Positions 33,560-45,200 of a stretch of DNA of 46,226 nt are shown here, piece by piece; within the stretch, counting starts at the first letter, position 1, and the number at the start of each line of letters is the position of its first letter. Origin of the DNA: Planctomycetota bacterium (GTDB taxonomy: Bacteria > Planctomycetota > UBA8742 > UBA2392); contig JAJVIO010000037.1 of NCBI GenBank assembly GCA_022071975.1, positions 1 through 46,226 of the forward strand, given 5' to 3'. The position numbers and the translations under genes are program-made. The notes under the pieces are model-generated. The model searched no databases and was not told the origin of the DNA. It saw only the letters and a program-made list of their open reading frames with translations.

Positions 33560-35950
33560 GTGTCGAACGGAACGCGCAAACCTACTTCGCCCCTGGCCGA
33601 CGCCCTGCGGATCTTCTTCCGCAACCGCCCGGCCGTGGTGGCCGCGGTGATGATCCTGCTGCTGGCCCTGTCGGCCGTGACCGGCTCGTTCATGACGGGC
33701 AAAAAGCCGGATGCGCCAGACCTGATCCGCCTGGAAGAGGCCGAGCTGGTGGGCGACAAGGTGAAGCTGGGCGTCAACCCGGACGCAAAGCTAGATCCGG
33801 AAACCACCAACCTGAAGGACACCTTCCTGCCACCGGGCAGTGTCAGTAAAGACAAGCCCGAAAAGAGCTACTACCTGGGCACCGACCACCTGGGCCGCGA
33901 CGTGCTGGCGCGCCTGTGGGCGGGCAGCACCATCAGCCTCAGCATCGGCTTCCTGGCCGTGGGCATCTCCGTGCTGCTGGGCATCAGCCTGGGCGGTATT
34001 GCCGGCTACTTCGGTCGCAGCCGCGTGGGCCTGCCCGTGCTGGGCACCCTGCTCCTGGCCCTGGCGGGCGGCATCCTGTTCGCCGCCGAGTTCCATGTGT
34101 TGGCATATCTCGCGTTCGGCGCGACTGCCCTGCTGTTCCTGTTTCAGGCAGGCATCGCCATAACCGGCGGGCGCTGGCGATCCGTCGCCGCTTGGGGTGT
34201 TCTGACGCTGCTGTTCCTGTTGATGCTTGCCTACAACGGCAGCGTCGAGAGCAGCACGCCGGAAGGACGGCCGATTGCCCATGCCTCGGAAGTGCACGAA
34301 AACGCCTACGACCTGCTGCTGACGCTGCGCGACTTCGGCGACGAGGTGAAGCAACTCGAGCTTGAGGGCGGGGCCGAACTGACGAAAGACGGCAAGCCGA
34401 CGGAGCAGCCGGACTGGCGCTGGCAGGGCCAGACTGGCATCGAGATCAAGACCCGTTCCGTGAACTGGCTGCTGACACGATTCCAGCTGGAGATGCAGTA
34501 CCGCGACTTCGAAATGCGTCAGCGTCTGGGCGTCGAGCAGCAGGAACGCTCCGACCACCTGGCGGGCTTCGAGGCCGACTATCGCGCTCGCTTTGATGAA
34601 GCTACCGCCCAGGCCCAGGAGTTGCGAAAGCAGCAGGCCGCCGCCAGCGACCGCGACACGGCCCGCAAGCTGGCCGACGAAGCCGCCGCCGCGGAGGCAC
34701 GCGCCACGACCTTCAACCCCGACACGCTCAAGCAGCGCGTCGAGGACATGAAGAAAGAAGGCGCTGAGAACGAACGGGCGGGCAAGCTGCTTGTGGAGAC
34801 ACTGGCCGAGCCGGTTGAGAAGTACCGCGCCGCGCTGGATGCGGCCCAGGAAGCCATCCTTGAGCTGCTGGATCGCGATTCCGCCGGCCCTGACAAGTCA
34901 TGGGACACGCTGCTTGCACTTCAGAAGATCGAGGCCGACGCCAAGATCGCGCAGGCGGCCTGGAACCTGGCCGTCAAGGAAGCACAAATCGCCGCGGCGC
35001 CCGCCCCCGAAGGCAAGGAAGCGGAGGCAACTCCCAAGCCGACAGCCGAGGCCGAAAAGAAGGCGCTGGAAGCCGCCGAAACCGCCCGCAAAGAGCTTGA
35101 GGACACAAAGCCCGAAGATCTGAAGGTCGGCGCGGTCAAGCCGCTGGTGCTGCAGAGCAGCAACGAGCTGGTGGACCGGCGCGGCAAGGTGCGCAAGGGC
35201 CTCGTGGACCGCTACGACGGCGAAACCAAGACCCGCCGCACGGCGCTCTACGGCGCTGAGCTGCTGAACGGCGAATCGCGCTACAGCACCTACAAGGTCA
35301 CCCGCCACTTCCTGGCCTACCTGGTGATGATCGTGCTGGTGCTTTCAGCCGGCCTGGTGGTGCTGGCCGCGGGCCAGACAGCGGCGCAGGAACAATCCGG
35401 CTTCAACAAACTGTACCTGCCGACCATCAGCGTCGATGACCTGGTGATGCGCTTCACCGAGATCATGATGACCATCCCGGTGATCTTCCTGATCCTGGCC
35501 GTACTGGCGATGTTCGAGAAAGACGTCTACATCACCATGGGCGTGATCGGCCTGACCAGCTGGATGGGCACCACGCGCTTCGTGCGCGCGGAGATCCTGT
35601 CCCTGCGCGAGCAGGACTTCATCCAGGCCGCACGCAGCCTGGGCGTGTCCGACTTCCGCATCATCTGGCGCCACCTGGTGCCCAACGCCATCAGCCCCGT
35701 GCTGGTCAGCGCCAGTATCGGCGTGGCGGGTGCGGTGCTGGCGGAATCGACCCTGTCGTTCCTGGGCATCGGTGCCGGGCCGGATCAGAACACCTGGGGC
35801 AAGATCCTCAGCGAAGGCCGCGAGTTCATCAATGACGCTGCCTGGCTGACCTGGATCCCCGGCATCGCGATCCTGATCACCGTGCTGGCGTTCAACCTGC
35901 TGGGCGAGGGCCTGCGCGAAGCTTTCAACCCCAAACTGCGCGGCCGGTAA
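33560..35950 (+). CDS. DppC/OppC-type permease with a ~470-residue insertion
   Basis: Second permease of the transporter, 796 residues against ~300 for the family. Canonical parts are the first helix (25-42), GTDHLGRDVLARLWAG (107-122), a helix ending GGIAGYFG (~152), and then from ~627 DDLVMRFTEIMMTIPVIFLI. The EAA loop is RAEILSLREQDFIQAARSLG, and the end is ESTLSFLGIGAGPDQNTWG. Between GYFG and DDLVMR, normally adjacent, lie three extra helices (157-225), a soluble ~350-residue Ala/Glu/Lys-rich coiled-coil region (~230-580), and a further helix (583-604). The even number of extra helices keeps the original topology. The start is GTG at 33560 with GGAGAG upstream. No ATPase genes follow. 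Confidence 0.93.
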   Translation: MSNGTRKPTSPLADALRIFFRNRPAVVAAVMILLLALSAVTGSFMTGKKPDAPDLIRLEEAELVGDKVKLGVNPDAKLDPETTNLKDTFLPPGSVSKDKPEKSYYLGTDHLGRDVLARLWAGSTISLSIGFLAVGISVLLGISLGGIAGYFGRSRVGLPVLGTLLLALAGGILFAAEFHVLAYLAFGATALLFLFQAGIAITGGRWRSVAAWGVLTLLFLLMLAYNGSVESSTPEGRPIAHASEVHENAYDLLLTLRDFGDEVKQLELEGGAELTKDGKPTEQPDWRWQGQTGIEIKTRSVNWLLTRFQLEMQYRDFEMRQRLGVEQQERSDHLAGFEADYRARFDEATAQAQELRKQQAAASDRDTARKLADEAAAAEARATTFNPDTLKQRVEDMKKEGAENERAGKLLVETLAEPVEKYRAALDAAQEAILELLDRDSAGPDKSWDTLLALQKIEADAKIAQAAWNLAVKEAQIAAAPAPEGKEAEATPKPTAEAEKKALEAAETARKELEDTKPEDLKVGAVKPLVLQSSNELVDRRGKVRKGLVDRYDGETKTRRTALYGAELLNGESRYSTYKVTRHFLAYLVMIVLVLSAGLVVLAAGQTAAQEQSGFNKLYLPTISVDDLVMRFTEIMMTIPVIFLILAVLAMFEKDVYITMGVIGLTSWMGTTRFVRAEILSLREQDFIQAARSLGVSDFRIIWRHLVPNAISPVLVSASIGVAGAVLAESTLSFLGIGAGPDQNTWGKILSEGREFINDAAWLTWIPGIAILITVLAFNLLGEGLREAFNPKLRGR

Positions 35951-35956
35951 GAGCCG

Positions 35957-36079
35957 GTCCCGGGTCGCTGGTCCCGAGTGCCGTGTCCTCAAGCCGGGAC
36001 TCGCGCTGCAAGGCTGGTCACGGTTTAATTGCCGCCTGTGTGCCGTTGACACGGCACCCGGCACACGGGACTCTGGACT
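35957..36079. repeat. Inverted pair of degenerate heptamer arrays
   Basis: Left array 35957-35998 runs in 7-base units GTCCCGG, GTCGCTG, GTCCCGA, GTGCCGT, GTCCTCA. Right array 36038-36079 runs GTGTGCC, GTTGACA, CGGCACC, CGGCACA, CGGGACT, CTGGACT, whose reverse complement gives GTCCCGT, GTGCCGG, GTGCCGT. The arrays occupy most of the 132-bp gap between the permease stop and the response regulator start. Confidence 0.7.
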
Positions 36080-36082
36080 GCT

Positions 36083-37444
<1,362 letters not shown>

Positions 37445-37555
37445 TTGTTGGGTGTTGGCTATCGGCTGGTAGTTAGGGGCCTTTGGCAAAAGCTATCATC
37501 CTTGCATCTCGTCGCTCATGCCGTCACGATTCCCCTTACGCGGGAGGAGACTGCC
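37445..37555. repeat. Short degenerate heptamer array after the response regulator, then kinase leader
   Basis: Directly after the TAG stop, 37445-37479 reads as TTGTTGG, GTGTTGG, CTATCGG, CTGGTAG, TTAGGGG, a 7-base periodic G-rich tract. The rest of the gap carries a strong GGGAGGAG ribosome site for the kinase gene. Confidence 0.55.
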
Positions 37556-40500
37556 ATGACCGACGCCGCACCCGAACCACGGCCTGAAACGCTGCTGAAC
37601 ATCCCTGTCGTGGGCGACACGCCGGCCCTCGAGATCAAGGACTCGCAAGGCGGCGCCACGCTGCTCGAGTTGGGCGCAGGCTCGGAAAGCGTGCTGTCGC
37701 GGGTACACAAGACCACCGGCGCGAACCTCGGCACCCAGCCACTCGAACTCAAGTCGGCCGACATGCGCGACGCCACCACGCAGTCGGGCGCCAGCACGCG
37801 CCAGGCCAGCACCAGCGGCTTCACCGAGCGTGTACGAACCGGCAACATCGTGAAGTACCTGCCTGAGCGCGAGCTGGGCCGCGGCGGCATGGGCGTCGTG
37901 CTGAGCGTGCGCGACAACGACCTGCGCCGCGAAGTCGCCATGAAAGTCGTACGCAGCGACCGCGTGCGCCCCGGCACCGAAAGTGGCGACCTGGCCCTGC
38001 GCCGCTTCGTCGAGGAAGCCCAGATCACCGGCCAGCTCGAGCACCCCAACATCGTGCCGGTCCATGAACTCGGCGCTGACGCCAACGGCCGAATCTTCTT
38101 CACCATGAAGCTGGTACACGGCAAGCCGCTCAGTCAGATCATCCGCGAGCTGCGCCTCGGCGACCCCGCCACCGAGGCCGAGTATCCCCTGGACCGCCTG
38201 CTGCAGGTGTTCATGAAGGTGTGCGACGCCATCGGCTTCGCCCACGCGCACAACGTGGTCCACCGGGACCTCAAGCCCGACAACATCATGATCGGCCGTT
38301 TCGGCGAAGTGCTGGTGATGGACTGGGGCCTCGCCCGCCTGCTCGACCACCCGGAGCACGGCGCCGAGCCCACGGGCATCGAGACCGACAGCCGCGCCGA
38401 AAGCGATTCCGGCCGCCGCACCGGCCCCAGCGTGCACAGCATGGAGGGCACCATCGCCGGCACCCCGGCATACATGGCGCCGGAGCAGGCCCGCGGCGAA
38501 ATCAGCCGCATCGACCAGCGCACGGACATCTTCGCCCTGGGCGCGATCCTGTATGAAATCCTGGTGCTGCGCCCGCCCTACACCGCCGAGGGCGGCACCC
38601 AGATCATCGAGCAGGCGGCGCGCGGCCAGATGCTGACGCCGTTTGAGCGCGTGGCCGAAGACGAACAGCTGCGCGCGCGGCTAAGCCGCCTGCCCGGCGG
38701 GCGCATCCCGCCCGAGCTGGCGGCCATCGCCATGCACGCCCTGGCGAAGCAGCGCGAAGACCGCTACCCCACGGCCCGCGCGCTCAAGGAAGACGTCGAG
38801 AACTACATCGCCGGCCGGCCCGTCAGCGTGCACCGCGACATCCTTACCGTGCGCATGGCCAAGTGGGTGCGCCGCCACCCGACCCTCAGCATCAGCAGCG
38901 CTGCCGCGGCGGCCGTGCTGCTGGTGGCGGTGGCGACCATCATGTTCATCGTGGCGCAGGCCAGGCAGCAGGCCGTGCAGCAGCAGCAACTGCTGGTGGC
39001 CGCCAGCCAGGAAGCGGAACAGGAGGCCGACAAACGCGCCAAGGCCGAGACCGAACTCAAGGACGCCGCCCTGCAGCGCGAGGCCGCACTCAAGCGCCGC
39101 ACCGAGGCCACCGCCCTGTACCGCGCCGGCGCCGAGCAGGCTGCCCGCGCGCGCCAGATGGCGGCCGGTAAGGTGCGTGAAGGCGCGCGCGAATCCGCCG
39201 AGAGCGCGCTGCGCAAGGCCGTGCAGACCGACGACAGCTACGTGGACCCGGTGTTCGCGCTGGCGCAGCTGTTGCACTTCTTCGGCGACAGGCAGGCACT
39301 GGAGTTTTACGAGCGCACCAGCCGCCTCACCGCCGCGGGCCCCAGCCGCGGCGACCCGCGCGCCCTGGTGTACGCAGGCAATTTCGTGCGCGACGTGCTG
39401 GGCGACCTGGACGGCGCCGCCGAATACTACCGCCAGGCCGGCGAGCTGGATGCCAACAACCCGCACGTGCTGGTAGCCAAGGGCATGCTGGCGCTGCTGA
39501 AGGGCGAGATGCAGCAGGCGCTGGAGTTCGCACAGCAGGCCCGCGCGAAAGACGACTCCCTGTGGGAGCCCTGGTACCTCGAGGGTTACGTGCTGGGCTG
39601 CCAGATGACGCCCGACGACCGCGCCGTCAACCCGCTGCACGACGCGGCCCGAGCCGAGGAGCTGTTCACCACCGCGCTCGCGCGCAGCAACCGCGAGGCC
39701 GAAATCTACACCGAGCGCGGCAGCGTGCGCTTCAGCCTGAACCGCTACCGCGACGCCGAGCTCGACCTGCGCCGCGCCATCGAGCTCGCGCCCGGCAACC
39801 ACACGGCAAAGCTGAACCTCAGCGCCGTGCTGCGCACCCTGGCCCGGCACGAAGAGGCGATCGCCCTCACCAGCGCCGCCACGGAAGCCGCGCCGGAATC
39901 ATGGCACGCCTGGGCAGCCCACGGCCTGTGCCTCTACGCCGCCGACCGCGACGAGGAAGCGCTCAAGGCCATCCAGCATTCGCTTGAGCTGCAGCCGGAC
40001 CGCCCGGCCGCCTACAACAACCTGGCCCACATCAGCCTCTCACTGGGGCGCTATGCCGATGCGCAAAAGCACGCCGAGAAAGCACTCGAGCTTGAGCCGC
40101 GCTACCACCTGGCCTGGCTGCTGCTGGCCCACGCACACGAGGACCGCCGTCGCTTCGACGACGCCCTGGCCGCCACAGACCGCGCCATCGAGATCGCGCC
40201 GGAAGACGGCGTCGCCCACGCCACACGCGCCCGCGTGCTGCTGCGTGTGGGGCGCCTCGACGAGGCCTTCGAGAGCGCCACCCGCGGCTTCGAGTGCGTG
40301 CCGCCCTCGCCCTTCGCCGCGCAGGTGCTGGGGCTGGTCGAGCACGAACGCGGCAACTACGCCCGCGCCGTCGAGCTGCAGTCGCAGTCGCTCGAGCTGT
40401 TCCCCGACGACTGGCAGGGCCTGCAGAACCTGGCAACTTCGCTGCAGATGCTCGGCCGCTACAGCGAAGCGCTCGAGCACGCCCGCCGTGTGGTTGAGCT

Positions 40501-41923
40501 GCAACCGCAGCGCGCCGCCGGCCACTTCCGCGCCGGCACCATCCTGCTGCTGATGGACAACCCGGCCGCCGCCATCGAGTACTTCCGCAAGGCCAACGAG
40601 GTCGAACCCGGTCACGTGGACTCATGGGTCAACCGCGCTTCGGCCGCCAATGAGCTGGGCCTGCGCCCCGAGGCGCGCGACGCCTCACGCAAGGTGACGG
40701 AACTGAGCCCGGAAAACGTGCTGGGCTGGGTCAACCTCGGCCGTGCCGAGCTGGCACTGGGCGAGCGCGAAGCCGCCGGCATCGCCGCCGACAAGGCCGA
40801 CGCCCTGCCGGCGCCGGACGCCTTCACCAAGTCCGTCGCTTCCGACCTGCTGCACGAGATCGGGCGCGACGCCGACGCGCTCAAGGCCGCGCAGGCTGCC
40901 ATCAAGCTGGACGAGAACGCTCCCGACGGCTGGCGCGCCATGTCGCGCGCGCTGTATGGCCTGGGCCGCACGCAGGATGCGCTAACCGCCGCAAGCAAGT
41001 ACGTCGAGTTGGCGCCGCGCAGCCTGCAGGGCCTGAACTTCGTAGCCACGCTGTTGGTCGAACTGGGCCGCTTTGCCGAGGCCGAAGAGGCCGCCAAGCG
41101 CACGCTTGAGGTTGACCCGGCCAACGCGCTAGCCCTGAAAACGCTGGGCAACGCGCGCAGCAACCAGGGCCAGCACCGCCTGGCGATCGAAAGCTACGAG
41201 GCCGCGTTGCGCGTCGATCGCACGGACGCCTACACCTGGCTGAACCTTGGCGTGTGTTGGCTGTTGCTCGGCGACTACGACCGCTGCATCCCCGGCTTCA
41301 AGGAAGCCACCGTGCAGGACCCGCAGCTCGCCCCGGCATGGGAGTACTGGGGCACTGCCCTGCAGGCGCAAGGCAGATCGGCCGAGGCGATCGAGAAGCT
41401 GCTTGAAGCGCTCAAGCTGAACCCGAATTCCGCGGGCGCCCACAGCAACATCGCCAGCGCCTACTACGACACGGGTAAGAAACAGCTCGCGGCCGAGCAC
41501 GCCGGCAAGGCGGTGGCGCTGAACCCGCGCAACCCCAACGCCTGGTACCGCAAGGGCATCAGCCACTTCGACCTCGGCGAGTGGCAACTCGCGGCCGAGG
41601 CCTTTGAGCAGGTGGCGAAGCTGGCACCCCAGAACCAGTACATGCCCTACATGGTGGCCCAGTGCCGCGCCGAACTGGCCGAGTATGAAGCGGCGAAAGA
41701 GTGGGCCAACAAGGCGCTGGGCCTGGACGCCAAGCTGAGCGCGGCGCGGGTGATCCTTGCGCGAGCGGAGCTGGGGCTGGGCAACAAGGAAGAGGCGCTC
41801 AAGCAGCTCAAGCAGGCGCTGGAGGACCAGGTGGACCCGAACTGGGCGCTGCAGCAGAGCTGGTGGGACGACATCAAGGAAGAGGAGGCCTTTGTTGCCC
41901 TGCTGAAGCAGTACCTGGGATAG
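37556..41923 (+). CDS. Ser/Thr protein kinase with C-terminal TPR array
   Basis: A 1455-residue membrane protein. The kinase domain (~100-425) has glycine loop GRGGMG (109-113), Lys130 (AMKVV), HRDLKPDN (237-244), DWGLAR in place of DFG, and GTPAYMAPEQA. A membrane helix (~446-468) is followed by an Ala/Glu/Lys coiled coil (~470-570) and then, to the end, roughly two dozen tetratricopeptide repeats (e.g. PAAYNNLAHISLSLGRYADA, then KHAEKALELEPR). Kinase inside, TPR platform outside is the expected topology. All catalytic residues are present. I chose ATG 37556 (GGGAGGAG upstream). Its stop codon begins the heptamer array. A paralogue follows. Confidence 0.95.
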   Translation: MTDAAPEPRPETLLNIPVVGDTPALEIKDSQGGATLLELGAGSESVLSRVHKTTGANLGTQPLELKSADMRDATTQSGASTRQASTSGFTERVRTGNIVKYLPERELGRGGMGVVLSVRDNDLRREVAMKVVRSDRVRPGTESGDLALRRFVEEAQITGQLEHPNIVPVHELGADANGRIFFTMKLVHGKPLSQIIRELRLGDPATEAEYPLDRLLQVFMKVCDAIGFAHAHNVVHRDLKPDNIMIGRFGEVLVMDWGLARLLDHPEHGAEPTGIETDSRAESDSGRRTGPSVHSMEGTIAGTPAYMAPEQARGEISRIDQRTDIFALGAILYEILVLRPPYTAEGGTQIIEQAARGQMLTPFERVAEDEQLRARLSRLPGGRIPPELAAIAMHALAKQREDRYPTARALKEDVENYIAGRPVSVHRDILTVRMAKWVRRHPTLSISSAAAAAVLLVAVATIMFIVAQARQQAVQQQQLLVAASQEAEQEADKRAKAETELKDAALQREAALKRRTEATALYRAGAEQAARARQMAAGKVREGARESAESALRKAVQTDDSYVDPVFALAQLLHFFGDRQALEFYERTSRLTAAGPSRGDPRALVYAGNFVRDVLGDLDGAAEYYRQAGELDANNPHVLVAKGMLALLKGEMQQALEFAQQARAKDDSLWEPWYLEGYVLGCQMTPDDRAVNPLHDAARAEELFTTALARSNREAEIYTERGSVRFSLNRYRDAELDLRRAIELAPGNHTAKLNLSAVLRTLARHEEAIALTSAATEAAPESWHAWAAHGLCLYAADRDEEALKAIQHSLELQPDRPAAYNNLAHISLSLGRYADAQKHAEKALELEPRYHLAWLLLAHAHEDRRRFDDALAATDRAIEIAPEDGVAHATRARVLLRVGRLDEAFESATRGFECVPPSPFAAQVLGLVEHERGNYARAVELQSQSLELFPDDWQGLQNLATSLQMLGRYSEALEHARRVVELQPQRAAGHFRAGTILLLMDNPAAAIEYFRKANEVEPGHVDSWVNRASAANELGLRPEARDASRKVTELSPENVLGWVNLGRAELALGEREAAGIAADKADALPAPDAFTKSVASDLLHEIGRDADALKAAQAAIKLDENAPDGWRAMSRALYGLGRTQDALTAASKYVELAPRSLQGLNFVATLLVELGRFAEAEEAAKRTLEVDPANALALKTLGNARSNQGQHRLAIESYEAALRVDRTDAYTWLNLGVCWLLLGDYDRCIPGFKEATVQDPQLAPAWEYWGTALQAQGRSAEAIEKLLEALKLNPNSAGAHSNIASAYYDTGKKQLAAEHAGKAVALNPRNPNAWYRKGISHFDLGEWQLAAEAFEQVAKLAPQNQYMPYMVAQCRAELAEYEAAKEWANKALGLDAKLSAARVILARAELGLGNKEEALKQLKQALEDQVDPNWALQQSWWDDIKEEEAFVALLKQYLG

Positions 41924-42042
41924 GGCTTGGGGATGAGGCTTAGGGCTTAGGGCTTAGGGCTTAGGGCTTGGGGCTTAGGGCTTGGGGCTTAGGGCTTGGG
42001 GCTTGGGGCTTGGGGCTTAGGGCTTGGGGCTTAGGGCTTGGG
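41921..42042 (+). repeat. Heptamer array A: TAGGGCT / TGGGGCT
   Basis: About 17 consecutive 7-base units, the first being the kinase TAG stop codon itself. From 41941 there are 14 uninterrupted units alternating TAGGGCT and TGGGGCT. Runs of three or four G every seven bases on the plus strand give strong G-quadruplex potential in the transcript and DNA. Confidence 0.97.
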
Positions 42043-42068
42043 TTACGGTCCTCTACCCATTCCATCGC

Positions 42069-42173
42069 TGCCGCCTGCCGCCTGCCGCCTGCCGCCTGCC
42101 GCCTGCCTCCTGCCGCCTGCCGCCTGCCTCCTGCCTCCTGCCTCCCGCCTCCTGCCGCCTGTCGCGTGCAACC
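42069..42173 (+). repeat. Heptamer array B: TGCCGCC / TGCCTCC
   Basis: Fifteen consecutive 7-base units: five TGCCGCC, then a mixture of TGCCTCC and TGCCGCC, with the last two degenerate (TGTCGCG, TGCAACC). It is separated from array A by a 26-base unique spacer. The same A-then-B order occurs inside lipB. Confidence 0.97.
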
Positions 42174-42299
42174 TGGTTCCCTCGTAAAATGTTCGGTCCG
42201 GCGTTTACGGATTCGTTACAACGTAAAGCCATGTCATGGGTTAAACAGGCAGCGCGTTAGATTTGCCCGTGTTGCGGGACCAACCCGTAGACGAAGGCC
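42174..42299 (+). promoter_or_regulatory. Leader of the second kinase gene
   Basis: Unique sequence after the heptamer arrays, with a less GC-rich part (CGTAAAATG, GTTACAACGTAAAGCCATG) that may hold the promoter. A GAAGG ribosome site precedes ATG 42300. Confidence 0.4.
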
Positions 42300-45200
42300 A
42301 TGAACGAGAACGCCACAACCGCCCGCGCCGTAACCGAGGACAATGATTTCCTGGTCCTCGATTCCATGGCGTCCATGCAGCGCGTGGGCGATTCCGGCGT
42401 AAGCGCCTTCTTCGAGGGTGGCAGCACGCTGATCGACCTCGACGGCGTCACCGAGGAGCGCGCCAAGAAAGCCGCCGAAAAACACCGCGACGAGCTGGCC
42501 CACGGCCACCACATCTCCGAACGCTACAAGGTGATCGGCGAGATCGCCCGCGGCGGCATGGGCGCGGTGCTGGAGGTGCAGGACAACGACCTTGACCGCC
42601 GCGTGGCCATGAAGGTGCTGCTGCGCGACACCCGCAAGAAGGACAGCGACAGCGGCTCGCCCCTCGATACCGGCCCGGTCAACCGCTTCATCGGCGAGGC
42701 GCAACTCACGGGCTGGCTCGAGCACCCGAACATCGTGCCGGTCCACGAGCTCGGCCTCGATTCCCAGGGCCGCGTGTATTTCACCATGAAGCGCGTGAAA
42801 GGCCGCAGCCTGCGCCAGATCATGGACAAGTTGCGCCAGGGGCACGCGGCCACGCACGCCGAGTTTCCGCTCGGCAAGCTGCTGACGATTCTGCTGAAGG
42901 TCTGCGACGCGATCGACTTCGCCCACAACAAGGGCATCCTGCACCGCGACCTGAAGCCCGAGAACATCATGGTCGGCCAGTTCGGCGAGGTGCTGGTGAT
43001 GGACTGGGGCCTCGCCAAGCAGATCGAGGCGCCGCAGAAGCCCGGCACCAACAAGCTGCCCGCCAACGAGACCGCCAGCTTCACGCTCGATGTCGCGCTG
43101 GGCGCCGCCGATGAAGACTCGCGCGAGACCCGCGAGGGCACCATCAGCGGCACCCCCGCCTACATGGCGCCCGAGCAGGCCAAGGGCAACGTGCGCGAGC
43201 TCAGCCAGCGCACGGACATCTTCTGCATCGGCGCGATTCTGTACGAGCTGCTGTGCCTGGTGCCGCCCTACCTCGCGGCCAACATCACCGACGCGCTTGA
43301 CCAGGCGCGCGAGCACCGCCTGCTGCACCCCAAGGCCAAGCTCGACAAGGTGCTGAAAGATGAGCGCCTGAAGCGCGCCTTCGGCCCCCTGGGCATCGAG
43401 CGCGGGCGCAAGTATCCGCGCGAGCTGGTGAGCGTCTGCATGCGCGCGATGCACGAGCAGCGCGAGCTGCGCTACAACAGCGTAGCCGACCTGCGCCGCG
43501 ACATCGAGGCGTACATGACCGCCCAGCCGGTCAGCGCCCACCGCGACAACCCCTTCACGGCGCTCAACAAGTGGGCGCGACGCAACCCGACCCGCGCGGC
43601 GGTCGTCACCCTTGCGCTTTTCTTCATGCTGCTGGGCGGCGTGGTGTTCGCCGCCGTGCGTGCCAAGGTGGCCGCCGACCGCGCCGACGACGCGGAGAAA
43701 ACCCGGCTCGCCGTCGAGGAAAAACAGGAGGCCATGAAACGCCAGCTCGAGGCCGAGGCCGACCTGCGCCGCGCCTCCGACGCCGCCAAGGAGAAGGCCG
43801 AGCGCGTGGCGCAACTCGAGAAAGAAGCGCTCGAGCGCGAGCGCCGCGAGTCCGAGGCCCTGGCCGCGCGCAATGCCGCCTTCGTGCCCTACAGCAAAGG
43901 CGCCGACCTGCGTTCGCGCAGCGCCAGCTTCACCGACTGGGAGAAACGCGCGCAAAGCTGGCGGCAGGCCGTGGAAAGTTTCCAGCAGGCGCTGCAGCTC
44001 GATCCCACTTTCGTCGAGGCGCACATGGAGCTGGCGCAGGTGTACGCCGACCTCGGCTACGACAACGACGCCCTGTACCACTTCAAGCGCGCCGACGCCC
44101 TGACCGCCAGCCAGACCGGCCGCGGCCACGTGGAAGCGCTGATGGCCTACGCCATGTACGACTTCCAGCAGAAGGTGCTGCGCGAGGGCATCCCCGGCAA
44201 CTTCGACGAAGTGTTCCGCCGCTTTCAGCCGGTCAAGGACGCCGCCGAGCCGGGCAGTTACTACGCGCGCATCGCGCAGATCCTGCTGGACCTGGGCGAG
44301 GCGTTCCGGACCACCTCCGGTTTCGAGTACATGCGCGCCCAGGCGGAGGCCGCCAAGCGCATGGCCGAGATCGAGCGCGAAGGCCCGCCCCTGTGGGAGG
44401 TGTACACGCTGCTGGCGATCATCGACCAGGGAGCCGGCGAGGGCAGCCCGGCCGAAACCCGCGACTACCTGCGCCGCGCCCGCGAGCTCAAGGCCAACCT
44501 GCCGATTCTCACCTGGCTGCAGATCCGCCAGGGGGGCCGAACCTCAAGCCAACGGGACAGGCTGGGCCTGCGGGACTGGAACCGCTTCGTTGAGCAGTTC
44601 CCCTACGACCCGCGCGGCTACTACGCCCGCGCCGGCCTGCGCTTTCACTCGGATGAAGAGCGCAACGCCGAGCTGGAGACCGCGGACCTGAAGCGCGCCA
44701 TCGAGCTCAATCCGCGCTACGCCGACGCCCACAAGCTGCTGCTGCGCGTGTACGTGCGCGAGGGCGCCTACCGCACCGCCATCACGCACCTGGATGCCAT
44801 GCGCCGCTCAAGCAGCGGGCTGGAGAACGCAGCCATCGACCTGATCGAAGCCGAGCTGACCGCCAGCACCGGCGAGTTCGAGCGCATGAAGAACCTGGTC
44901 TCCGCCGCACTGCTCGAGAACATCGCGAACGGCACCGTCACCATGACCCAGGCCGCGGGCGTGCTGTTGCGCGACCACGAGTACCAGGCGCTGATCGACA
45001 TGTGCGACGCCATCGAGGCCCAGTTCGGCCCCGACACTCCGCCCCTGGTGACGCTGTTCATGGCGCGCGGGCTGACCATGCTCGGCCGATTCGACGAAGC
45101 CGCGCAGGTGGTGAAGCCGCTGGAGGACAACCCGGGTCTGCTGCCCAAGGAGTACCGGCCCACTCTGACCAACTGGGCGGAAGACGCGCGCATCTACCCG

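Noticed and set aside
41921-42173. Heptamer arrays as a CRISPR array or a telomere
   Set aside because: Units are 7 bases with no unique spacers, and the locus is internal to a chromosome-like gene context.
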